A stretch of DNA of 64,000 nucleotides from an uncultured Collinsella sp. (GTDB lineage: Bacteria > Actinomycetota > Coriobacteriia > Coriobacteriales > Coriobacteriaceae), in assembly GCA_959026725.1 (NCBI GenBank), contig CAUFMG010000012.1, forward strand, positions 23,310-87,309. The letters run 5' to 3'. The notes beneath the pieces were generated by a model, which did not search any database, was not told where the DNA came from, and saw only the letters and a list, made by a program, of their open reading frames with translations. A program made the translations under genes and the position numbers. Shown here one piece after another: positions 56,977 to 64,000 of this stretch (its first letter is position 1; the number at the start of each line of letters is the position of its first letter).

Positions 56977-59355
56977 ATGTTTGATAGCCATGACGACGGT
57001 CTGTGGGAAGTTCCCTCGATTGATGTGGATGTGCCCGCGGAGGCTGCGGTGCCTGAGGCCGCGCCCGTGAAGACCCCGGAGGTCGAGACCGCTGCGCCTG
57101 CCCCGGAGCCGGTTGCTGCCGCGCCCGTTGAGGCTGCGGTGAACGCCGAGGCTGCGGTAAACGCCGAGGACGAATCTTCGACCGATGGCTATGACCCGGC
57201 CGTGGACGAGGCTCCCGAGGACGACGGCTACGACATGGATGGGTTGGACGGCAAGCTGCTCGAGCACTTTGCCGGCAAGATCGTGCGCAAGGACCTGACG
57301 GCCCTTATGAAGCGTGGCGCCAACGTGCCCACCTTTGTGCTGGAGTACCTGCTGGGCATGTACTGCTCAACCGACGACGAGGATGCCGTGGCAGAGGGCC
57401 TGGACCGCATCCGCAGGATCCTCACCGATAACTACGTGCGCCCCGACGAGTCCGAGCGTATTAAGTCCAAGATTCGCGAACTGGGCCGCTTTACCATCAT
57501 CGATAAGGTGACGGCCAAGCTCGACGAGTACAAGGATATCTACGTGGCATCGTTTGCCAATCTGACTATTGAGCCGTTTGTGATGCCGGCCGAGTACGTG
57601 CGCGACTATTCCAAGATTCTGCAGGGCGGCATTTGGTGCATTATGAGCATCGAGTATCGTCACCCCTTGGATGAGGAAGACGAGTTTGGCATGGAGGTCT
57701 TTGGCGACGATGCGCCGCGTCGCTCCAAGGCCAAGCGCAAAAAGCGCGGACCCGAGGACTCTCCGTTTAGCGTGGCGTCGCTCACGCCCATCCAGATGCC
57801 CAACCTGGACCTGGATGCCATGGTCGAAGAGCGCCAGTATTTCTCGCGCGACGAATGGCTCAACATGCTGCTGCGCTCCGCTGGCTATGAGCCCAGTGAG
57901 CTTTCCGAGAAAGAGCGCCTACACTTTATCGAGCGCATGGTGCCGCTGATCGAGCGCAACTACAACCTGTGCGAGTTGGGTCCCCGCGGCACCGGCAAGA
58001 GCCATATCTACAAAGAGGTCTCGCCATACGCCATTTTGCTCTCTGGCGGCCAGACCACCACGGCCAACCTGTTCGGCCGCATGAACTCCATGCGCGCCGA
58101 CCGTGTGGGCCTGGTGGGCCACTGGGACTGCGTGACGTTCGACGAGGTCGCCGGCATGCGCTTTAAGGACACCAACGCCGTGCAGATCATGAAGGACTAC
58201 ATGGCGAGTGGCAGCTACGCGCGCGGCCGCGACCAGATTAACGCCGATGCCTCCATGGTCTTTGAGGGCAACATCAACGACACCGTGCAAAATGTCCTTA
58301 AGACCACGCACCTGTTTGATCCGTTCCCGCCGGAGTTTAACAACGATTCGGCCTTCTTCGACCGTATCCACTATTACCTGCCGGGCTGGGAGATTCCCAA
58401 GATGCGCTCGAGCCTGTTGACCGGGCATTATGGCCTGATCACCGACTGCCTGTCGGAGTTTTGCAAGGAGATGCGCCGCAAGGACTTTACACATCATATC
58501 GACCGTTACTTCCGCTTTAACAGCGACTTTAACAAGCGCGACGAGATCGCCGTGCGCAAGACCTTTAGCGGTCTGGCCAAGCTGCTGTTCCCCGACGAGG
58601 CCATGGACAAGGACGACGTGCGCTGGCTGCTGGACTACGCTATCGAGGGCCGTCGCCGCGTAAAGGAGCAGCTCAAGATTATGGCGGGCGTCGAGTTTAT
58701 CGACGTCAACCTGGGCTACATGGATGCCGACAACCCGCAGGACGTGCACGTGGTGCGCGTGCCCGAGCAGTCCGAGGACACGCTGATTCCCGACGGGCCG
58801 CTGCTGTCCGGTCACGTGTTTGGCGTGGGCAGGTCGCAGGGCGGCGAGGTTGCCGTGTACAAGCTGGAGAACAAGGCCGTTGCCGGCGAGTGCAAGTTTA
58901 AGCACGAGGGCGTGGCCTTTAACAAGCCGGTGCGCGATACGCTGGAGGCCGCGTTCGACAACTTTGTGAACCTGGCGAACCGCGTAGCGCCGGGCATGCA
59001 CATTGGCTCCAAGGACTACCTGCTGTTTTATAACGACTTGCAGAGCAAGGGCCTGTCCGAAGAAGTTTCGCTCGCCGAGTTTGTGGGCCTGTGCTCCGCG
59101 GCCTGTAACCGCCCGGTGATGCCCGCGCTGGCGATTCCTGGAATCTTGCGCATGTCGGGCTCCATGGATGAAATCCGCGGGCTCGAGGACATTATGCGCG
59201 TGGCCAAAAATGCCGGCGCCAAGCGCGTGATTTTGCCGCTGAGCGCCATCGCGGGCCTGCAGAGTGTTTCTTCCGAGATTATCTCGGGGTTGAGCCCGGT
59301 GTTCTACATGGATGGCGACCCGGTCGACGCCGCGAAGAAGGCGCTAGATCTGTAG
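56977..59355 (+). CDS. brxL: BREX Lon-like protein BrxL
   Basis: A 792-residue BrxL. The start at 56977 has AGGAG eight bases upstream. Residues ~1-90 are an acidic, Ala/Pro/Val-rich leader with short repeats (EAAVNAEAAVNAE). The AAA+ module has Walker A GPRGTGKS (335-342) and Walker B CVTFDEVAGMRF. A Lon-like C-terminal domain follows (residues ~620-792), in which the protease Ser-Lys dyad is not evident. BrxL forms DNA-binding ring complexes and is required in most type 1 BREX systems. It is the last recognised BREX gene. Confidence 0.94.
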   Translation: MFDSHDDGLWEVPSIDVDVPAEAAVPEAAPVKTPEVETAAPAPEPVAAAPVEAAVNAEAAVNAEDESSTDGYDPAVDEAPEDDGYDMDGLDGKLLEHFAGKIVRKDLTALMKRGANVPTFVLEYLLGMYCSTDDEDAVAEGLDRIRRILTDNYVRPDESERIKSKIRELGRFTIIDKVTAKLDEYKDIYVASFANLTIEPFVMPAEYVRDYSKILQGGIWCIMSIEYRHPLDEEDEFGMEVFGDDAPRRSKAKRKKRGPEDSPFSVASLTPIQMPNLDLDAMVEERQYFSRDEWLNMLLRSAGYEPSELSEKERLHFIERMVPLIERNYNLCELGPRGTGKSHIYKEVSPYAILLSGGQTTTANLFGRMNSMRADRVGLVGHWDCVTFDEVAGMRFKDTNAVQIMKDYMASGSYARGRDQINADASMVFEGNINDTVQNVLKTTHLFDPFPPEFNNDSAFFDRIHYYLPGWEIPKMRSSLLTGHYGLITDCLSEFCKEMRRKDFTHHIDRYFRFNSDFNKRDEIAVRKTFSGLAKLLFPDEAMDKDDVRWLLDYAIEGRRRVKEQLKIMAGVEFIDVNLGYMDADNPQDVHVVRVPEQSEDTLIPDGPLLSGHVFGVGRSQGGEVAVYKLENKAVAGECKFKHEGVAFNKPVRDTLEAAFDNFVNLANRVAPGMHIGSKDYLLFYNDLQSKGLSEEVSLAEFVGLCSAACNRPVMPALAIPGILRMSGSMDEIRGLEDIMRVAKNAGAKRVILPLSAIAGLQSVSSEIISGLSPVFYMDGDPVDAAKKALDL

Positions 59356-59429
59356 GGGTGCGGGCGAGCGGGCTTGCGTACGCGTGGGCCCGCGAGCGTG
59401 TTGACGTGTTCGGGTAAGGAGGCCTTGCC

Positions 59430-60794
59430 ATGGCGGACGAGCGTTGCGTTGGCGAGTTGCTCGACGAGCTGTTTGGCTTTGAGTCGATGGCCAGGCGTCA
59501 GGCGGCGCTTGAGCAGTACGATCGCGGAGAGCTGGTGCGCAAGGCGCGCTCTCGCGAGCTGCTGGGCGTGCTTAGGGGCGTCGAGGCTGCCGAGCACGCT
59601 GCGCGCGAGTCCGCCGTGGGGGCTGTTGACGGGTATGTTCGCCGTGTTGAGGGCGCCGCGCTTGCACGCGCCCGCAAGCAGGCGGGCATTGTTGGACCGC
59701 TGCGGATTGAGCGCCGATATGCTGCCTTTTTGCGCATGGAGGACAAGGCCGAGTTGCTGACGCGACTGGAGCAGACACTTGCGTTTATCGAGGTAAAGCT
59801 GCGGGCCAATACTGCGGCCAGGGTTCGCGTGGCGTACGATGCCGCGGGGGCTTTGGTGTTGCAGGGCGTGGCGCGCCTGAGTGACGTGCGCGTTGCGGAT
59901 GCCGTGCCCCTGGATGCCGACTTGCTGTGCACGCAGCTGGAGCAACTTCGTTGTGCCGCCGACGCAACGGACCTTGCGGGCATGATCGCAGCGACGTTTG
60001 AGTCCGAGCTGAGCGCGACTGGGCCGCAGCACGCTGATGGTTTTACGGGTGATTTGGCTGGCGATGTTGCTGGTGATGTGGCGCTGGAGCGTGAGCTTAC
60101 TAACGTGCGCGGCGCTGCGCAGCGAGCGCGCTTGGCGGCGCAGGCGTATCGGGCCGAGCGTGCCGCCCGCGTCGCGGGGAGCACGGTGCGGCCGGTATCG
60201 TTGCCCGAGCCTGCGTGCGTTACGTGCGAGACGGCGTGTGATGCCGGGGAGCTTTCCGAGTTGCTTGCTCAGGTTAAGAAGTCGTTTGAGACCTACCGTC
60301 GTGTTGTTGCCGACGGCGGGTTGTTCTCTGCGTTTGGCTCTGGCTCGCCGCATGGGATTTGCCAGGGCAGTAGTTATTTCGACTATGATTCTCGGCTTGA
60401 CGAAGATGTGTTGGTGGGCGAGTACGACGGCGCTACCAGGCATGATGTTCGGCGCGAGGTTCCGATTCCCGAGCTTGTTGATGAGGCTTCGGCCGAGGGC
60501 GGCGACTCGCTCGAGGTTGCCGTGGCGCGCATGCGTGAGTTTAATGGGCGTCGCTACGATGGTGTGCTGGATGAGGAGCCCGCGCGCCATGTGAATGCGT
60601 TTTGGTATGGACTCAAAAAGCTCAGCCAATATTGCGAGGCCGCCGTGCGTGTGGACGAGCGTGCCTGGGATTGCTTTATCGATAAGGTTCAGTATGCCTA
60701 CGACGAGCCCGTGGGGCGCCTGGCCACGCGGATGGACGATAAGCAGGTGGCAGCTTTTGTTGCTGCCGTGGAAGTGCTTGGCGCTGACGAGTAA
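59430..60794 (+). CDS. Unrecognised protein downstream of brxL, possible BREX accessory
   Basis: A 454-residue protein of unknown family. It is rich in Ala, Arg and Val, mostly helical in its first 280 residues, with a cysteine cluster CVTCETACDAGE near residue 270. The C-terminal part is more globular and conserved-looking (SSYFDYDSRLDEDVLVGEY, FNGRRYDGVLDEEPARH, VNAFWYGLKKLSQYCE). AAGGAGG precedes ATG 59430, 74 bp after brxL on the same strand with no clear terminator between, so it is likely part of the BREX transcript. No catalytic motif is recognised. Confidence 0.75.
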   Translation: MADERCVGELLDELFGFESMARRQAALEQYDRGELVRKARSRELLGVLRGVEAAEHAARESAVGAVDGYVRRVEGAALARARKQAGIVGPLRIERRYAAFLRMEDKAELLTRLEQTLAFIEVKLRANTAARVRVAYDAAGALVLQGVARLSDVRVADAVPLDADLLCTQLEQLRCAADATDLAGMIAATFESELSATGPQHADGFTGDLAGDVAGDVALERELTNVRGAAQRARLAAQAYRAERAARVAGSTVRPVSLPEPACVTCETACDAGELSELLAQVKKSFETYRRVVADGGLFSAFGSGSPHGICQGSSYFDYDSRLDEDVLVGEYDGATRHDVRREVPIPELVDEASAEGGDSLEVAVARMREFNGRRYDGVLDEEPARHVNAFWYGLKKLSQYCEAAVRVDERAWDCFIDKVQYAYDEPVGRLATRMDDKQVAAFVAAVEVLGADE

Positions 60795-60821
60795 GGGCTT
60801 GGTTTGGCGGGAGGTTTCACC

Positions 60822-61043
60822 ATGAAAATCGAAGTCGATGTAGACCAGCTGCGCGAGGGCTTGCTCGACTACGCGGGGAGCGCGGCTGGCGTGGGCTTTC
60901 CCGCTGCCATGCTCGACGTGATGGATATCGAGGACGAGTCGCCCCAAGAGCTCCTAGCCCGAGCCGAACGCGAAGGCCTCGACCTCCGCGACTTTGCCGT
61001 CGACGATGAGGGCGACGGCTATGACACGGACGAGGACTGGTAG
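60822..61043 (+). CDS. Small acidic protein at the end of the BREX operon
   Basis: A 73-residue, strongly acidic protein (MKIEVDVDQLREGLLDYAG..., ending DEGDGYDTDEDW). No family is recognised. GGGAGG lies upstream of ATG 60822, and the gene follows the 454-residue gene by 27 bp. The final 20 residues are mostly Asp, Glu, Gly and Tyr, which could mimic nucleic acid or bind a basic partner; this is speculation. A family-1 palindromic repeat closes the unit. Confidence 0.6.
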   Translation: MKIEVDVDQLREGLLDYAGSAAGVGFPAAMLDVMDIEDESPQELLARAEREGLDLRDFAVDDEGDGYDTDEDW

Positions 61044-61073
61044 CCGCGATTGAGCTTCAACCCCATCCCCTCA

Positions 61074-61146
61074 ATAAGTTGCGGCGAAATAGGGACCGTT
61101 TAGGCTGCTAAAAGGCCTATTCAGTCCCTATTTCTCCGCAACTTAT
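61074..61146. repeat. 66-bp palindromic hairpin repeat, family 1, copy 5
   Basis: ATAAGTTGCGGCGAAATAGG pairs with CCTATTTCTCCGCAACTTAT with one mismatch. It lies between the convergent ends of the BREX-linked small gene and the antiporter gene. Confidence 0.85.
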
Positions 61147-61158
61147 GGGTGGGGATGG

Positions 61159-62760
61159 CTACGACGCCAGTGTGGCGATGACGGCTTCGTCGCCGGCATA
61201 TATTAGGGTGTTGCCATCGGGGATGATCGTCTGGCCTTCGCGCTTGAGCATCACCACAATAAACGGGTGCTTGCCCTGCGGCACGTCGCGTAGGCGCTGA
61301 CCGGCCAGGCGACCGTGGGGCGTCACGGTGACCTCGCGCAGCGTAACCTCGGCACGCTCTTCGAACGTTGGGGCTGCCATCACCAGCAGATCGCCTTCCT
61401 GGATCACGGTGTCGCCATTGGGCAGTACCGGATGCGCACCGTCGCGCAGCACCAGGACCACGAGCATGTCCGTCGCGCTGCCAATATCGGCGAGCGAGCG
61501 CCCGGCAAACGGATGGCCAGCGCCCACCTTGAGCTTGACGAACGACATGCCGTCCTCGTCGCGGTAATCGTTAAACGTACGGCGCACGTCGCCTTCCGCA
61601 TCGATCATGTCGAGCTTCTTCGCCACCGCCGGCAGCAGCGAGCCCTGCACCACAATGCTCGACACGGCAATCACAAACACCAGGTCAAATAGGTCGTGTC
61701 CGCCGGGAACGCCGGCCACCACGGCAAAGAGGCTAAACACGACCGAAGCTGCTCCGCGCAGGCCCGCCCAGCTTACGAGCGCGACCTGGCGGGGGTTCGT
61801 CTTAAAGGGCGCCAGGAGCACGCCGACGGCGATGGGACGGCTCACGTAGAGCATAAACGCCATGAGCGCCAGGCCCGGCAGCAGCATTTGCGGCAGGCGT
61901 GCGGGCGTGACGAGCAGGCCGAGCAAGAAGAAGATCGTCATCTCGGCCATCTCGGTGAGGGTGTCAAAGAAGTGCGCCATCTCGACCTTGCCGGTGATGT
62001 CGCTCGCACCCAGCACAATGCCGGCCAGGTATACGGCCAAAAAGCCGTTGCCGCCCAGATAGCTTGGTAGCGCGTAGGCGACGATCGCCACGGCGAACAA
62101 GAAGATGGTCTGCGCGCCCTCGGCCGTTGCGTGTGCGCGTTCAATCAGACGGCCCGCCGCCCAGCCGATGGCAAGGCCCAGGCCCGCGCCCAGGATAATC
62201 TGCTTGGCCAGCAGTGCGGGAATGTTGATGTCGCCGCCGGCCGCGAGTGTGGCGAGCACGGCGGTGAGCATGTAGGCGACGGGGTCGTTGGAGCCCGATT
62301 CGACCTCGAGCAGCGAGTCGGTGCCGCCCTTCAGCGACAGGCTGTGCTCGCGCAGAACGCTAAAGACGCTGGCCGCGTCGGTGGATGCCACGACTGATCC
62401 CAGCAGCAGGCCGCCGATCCAGTCGAAGCCCAGCACGAAGTGGGCGAACACGCCGGTGATGCCTGCGGTGATGACGACGCCGAGCGTGCTCAGCAGCACC
62501 GCGGGCACGGCGACGGGCTTGGCGCGGTCGATGTTGGTGTTAAAGCCGCCGTAGAACATGATGAACAGCAGCGCCGTGCTGCAGACGGTTTCGGTGAGCG
62601 CGTAGTCGCTAAAGTCGATATGCGCCGGGCCGTTGACGCCCAACAGCATGCCGAGCGCGATAAAGATGAGCAGGGTGGGGAAGGGGAGTTTTTTGCCGAC
62701 GGGTTTGATGGTCAGGCACAAAATGATGACGAGGCCGATAAAGAGAAGGATCTGGTTCAT
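61159..62760 (-). CDS. CPA1-type potassium/proton (NhaP2-like) antiporter with TrkA-C domains
   Basis: A 533-residue membrane protein. About twelve hydrophobic segments occupy residues 1-400, with the cation/proton exchanger motifs TDAASVFSVLRE and ESGSNDPVAYML (the ND ion-binding pair) and GLRGAASVVFSLFAV. The C-terminal ~130 residues form two TrkA-C (RCK_C) domains (FAGRSLADIGSATDMLVVLV and LAGQRLRDVPQGKHPFIVVM), the regulatory ligand-binding modules of NhaP2-like K+/H+ antiporters. It should extrude K+ or Na+ in exchange for protons and help pH or osmotic control. The ribosome-binding site (AGGAG) is 12 bases from ATG 62760, rather far. Confidence 0.9.
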   Translation of the reverse strand: MNQILLFIGLVIILCLTIKPVGKKLPFPTLLIFIALGMLLGVNGPAHIDFSDYALTETVCSTALLFIMFYGGFNTNIDRAKPVAVPAVLLSTLGVVITAGITGVFAHFVLGFDWIGGLLLGSVVASTDAASVFSVLREHSLSLKGGTDSLLEVESGSNDPVAYMLTAVLATLAAGGDINIPALLAKQIILGAGLGLAIGWAAGRLIERAHATAEGAQTIFLFAVAIVAYALPSYLGGNGFLAVYLAGIVLGASDITGKVEMAHFFDTLTEMAEMTIFFLLGLLVTPARLPQMLLPGLALMAFMLYVSRPIAVGVLLAPFKTNPRQVALVSWAGLRGAASVVFSLFAVVAGVPGGHDLFDLVFVIAVSSIVVQGSLLPAVAKKLDMIDAEGDVRRTFNDYRDEDGMSFVKLKVGAGHPFAGRSLADIGSATDMLVVLVLRDGAHPVLPNGDTVIQEGDLLVMAAPTFEERAEVTLREVTVTPHGRLAGQRLRDVPQGKHPFIVVMLKREGQTIIPDGNTLIYAGDEAVIATLAS

Positions 62761-62972
62761 AGATGGTGTCCGCTCCTGGGTGGTTGGCGTGGCACGGTCA
62801 GTTGCCTGCGGTTATTTGTACCCAAAGATGGTGGGTTTATGGGGTTGGATTGCGGGCGTGCGCGATATCGTCATAGACGGCTGCCGTCTTTGCCTCTGCT
62901 CGGAAACCCTTTCCAGCTTTATTGCAACGGAGTACAATGGGTAACGTTTAAGTTCAACTTGAAGTTTTAGTT

Positions 62973-62997
62973 GCGGCACCGGGCTTCGGCCGCAATG
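62973..62997 (+). promoter_or_regulatory. Hairpin in the 5' leader of the phosphatase gene
   Basis: TTGCGGC pairs with GCCGCAA around ACCGGGCTTCG, ending one or two bases before the AAGGAG ribosome-binding site. It could influence translation start. The remainder of the 253-bp gap contains no other clear signal. Confidence 0.4.
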
Positions 62998-63013
62998 CAA
63001 GGAGAGGCGTACC

Positions 63014-63853
63014 ATGGCGATCTATGTGACATCTGATGCTCACGGGCACGTGCGTGCGCTTGACGAGGCCCTGTCTAAGATATCGTTGACGTCCGACGAC
63101 ACGCTGTACGTGCTGGGCGACATGATCGATCGCGGGCCCGATCCGGTCGGCGTTATTAAGCTCGTGCGCTCGCTGCCCAACGCCCGCGTGCTCAAGGGCA
63201 ATCACGAGCAGATCATGCTCGATGCCATCATTGGCCAGGATCCGCTCGATGCCGAGACCTGGGATATCAACGGTGGCTGGACGACGCGCGAGCAGCTCAA
63301 CGACATGGAATTTGAGGCATACGAGGAGCTCGTGCGATGGATGGCCGCGCTGCCGCTCTACGCGGTGGTCGAGACTGCCGAGCGGCCGTACCTGCTGGTG
63401 CACGCCGGCATTCAGACCGAGGCGGCGCGTGCGTTTTTGCTTGAGCATGGTGTCGATTGCGGCGACGGCGTCGGAGCGGTGGGTGCCGATCGCGAGCTGC
63501 TGCAGCAGATGCTCGCGGTGCAGTCGTCCGATGACCTGCTATGGATTCGTCACGGCTATTGGGATGTGCCGACCGGGCTGCTTTCTGCCGAGGGCAAGGG
63601 CCCGGTCGTGGTGAGCGGCCACACGCCCACGGTATCGCTTGGGCGCTATTGCGAGGTCGGTGGTCTGGCGGGGCTCGATGAGGAATCGGGACGCGGGCAG
63701 ATCGTGCGCTTGGGCGGCGAGGACACTGCCGGTGTGCCCGATCGTATCGATATCGACTGCGCCGCCGCCACCGGCTCCGAGTTCGGTCGCGTGGGCATCC
63801 TGCGGCTCGATGATGGGGCGGAGTTCTACGCGAACATCAACCCGGGCGAATAA
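63014..63853 (+). CDS. PPP-family metallophosphatase (serine/threonine phosphatase / ApaH-like)
   Basis: A 279-residue calcineurin-like phosphoesterase. The di-metal site is built from SDAHGHVRAL (DxH), LGDMIDRGPD (GDxxDRG), LKGNHEQIM (GNHE), LLVHAGI and VSGHTPT. This set defines the PPP family, including bacterial PrpA-type Ser/Thr phosphatases and diadenosine tetraphosphatases; the precise substrate is open. AAGGAG sits nine bases before ATG 63014. It appears monocistronic. Confidence 0.9.
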   Translation: MAIYVTSDAHGHVRALDEALSKISLTSDDTLYVLGDMIDRGPDPVGVIKLVRSLPNARVLKGNHEQIMLDAIIGQDPLDAETWDINGGWTTREQLNDMEFEAYEELVRWMAALPLYAVVETAERPYLLVHAGIQTEAARAFLLEHGVDCGDGVGAVGADRELLQQMLAVQSSDDLLWIRHGYWDVPTGLLSAEGKGPVVVSGHTPTVSLGRYCEVGGLAGLDEESGRGQIVRLGGEDTAGVPDRIDIDCAAATGSEFGRVGILRLDDGAEFYANINPGE

Positions 63854-63865
63854 TCGGTGCAAGTG

Positions 63866-63898
63866 GTAGCTAATTTGGGACGGGGCTTTTTTGGCTAC
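63866..63898. repeat. REP-like GTAG...CTAC hairpin, copy 5
   Basis: GTAGCTAA opposite TTGGCTAC (with G-T pairs) around TTGGGACGGGGCTTT. It directly follows the phosphatase gene. A further GGGACGGGG occurs at ~63931 without a clear stem. The rest of the sequence to 64000 shows no gene. Confidence 0.5.
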
Positions 63899-64000
63899 TT
63901 TTGCCCTTCTGCCCGCTAATTGATTTCTCTGGGACGGGGATTAAATAAGGCTCTGTTAGACCAGGATTGACATACATGTGTCCCCACGGTGCCATATCTT

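Overview
The window is a stretch of high-GC bacterial chromosome. Gene families, synteny style and abundant palindromic intergenic repeats are most consistent with a gut actinomycetote of the class Coriobacteriia, probably Collinsella. This is an inference from protein resemblance; no rRNA or other taxonomic marker gene lies in the window. No tRNA, rRNA or CRISPR array was seen.

Left part (1-13.8 kb): mainly housekeeping. It holds an RsmB/NOP-type RNA methyltransferase, a divergent methionyl-tRNA-synthetase-like enzyme, and queuosine genes queH, queA and, further on, tgt. Between queA and tgt lie a coiled-coil membrane-anchored protein, a short-chain dehydrogenase closely resembling bile-acid 12-alpha-hydroxysteroid dehydrogenases, and an IS110-family insertion sequence (IS1111-like layout) sitting inside a copy of an intergenic repeat. 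A LOG-family protein follows tgt.

13.8-18.2 kb: a small accessory/defence block with a RelB/DinJ-YafQ-like toxin-antitoxin pair, a 994-residue primase-helicase-PLD protein with the architecture called a TOTE conflict system, and a roughly 230-bp AT-richer inverted-repeat element.

18.2-44.4 kb: core metabolism and transport. This covers DegV, a HAD phosphatase, a PepV-type dipeptidase, the pstSCAB phosphate transporter, an ABC-F ATPase, a DtxR/MntR-like regulator, an arsR-HMA-P-type-ATPase metal efflux operon with three copies of an operator-like palindrome, a low-GC DUF559/AbiEi-like gene, an exonuclease, a His-rich metal exporter, a nitroreductase, tandem histidine phosphatases, an M20 peptidase and the serine biosynthesis pair serC-serA.

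44.7-61.0 kb: a BREX type 1 phage-defence operon, brxA-brxB-brxC-pglX-pglZ-brxL, followed by two unrecognised co-directional genes. Two features stand out. First, pglX is split into an 819-residue methyltransferase part and a separate 322-residue C-terminal part, with a low-GC Shedu-like (DUF4263) nuclease gene between them. Second, a run of ten G residues abuts the GTG start codon of brxA, the first gene, a plausible phase-variation switch. The right end carries a CPA-type antiporter with TrkA-C domains and a metallophosphatase.

Between genes, several families of palindromic repeats recur: a ~66-bp hairpin with covarying stems (five copies, four next to converging or opposed gene ends), a REP-like GTAG...CTAC hairpin with a conserved GGGAC loop (five copies), an ACCACCACAAAGG hairpin (two copies) and a 226-bp composite repeat (two copies, one broken by the insertion sequence).
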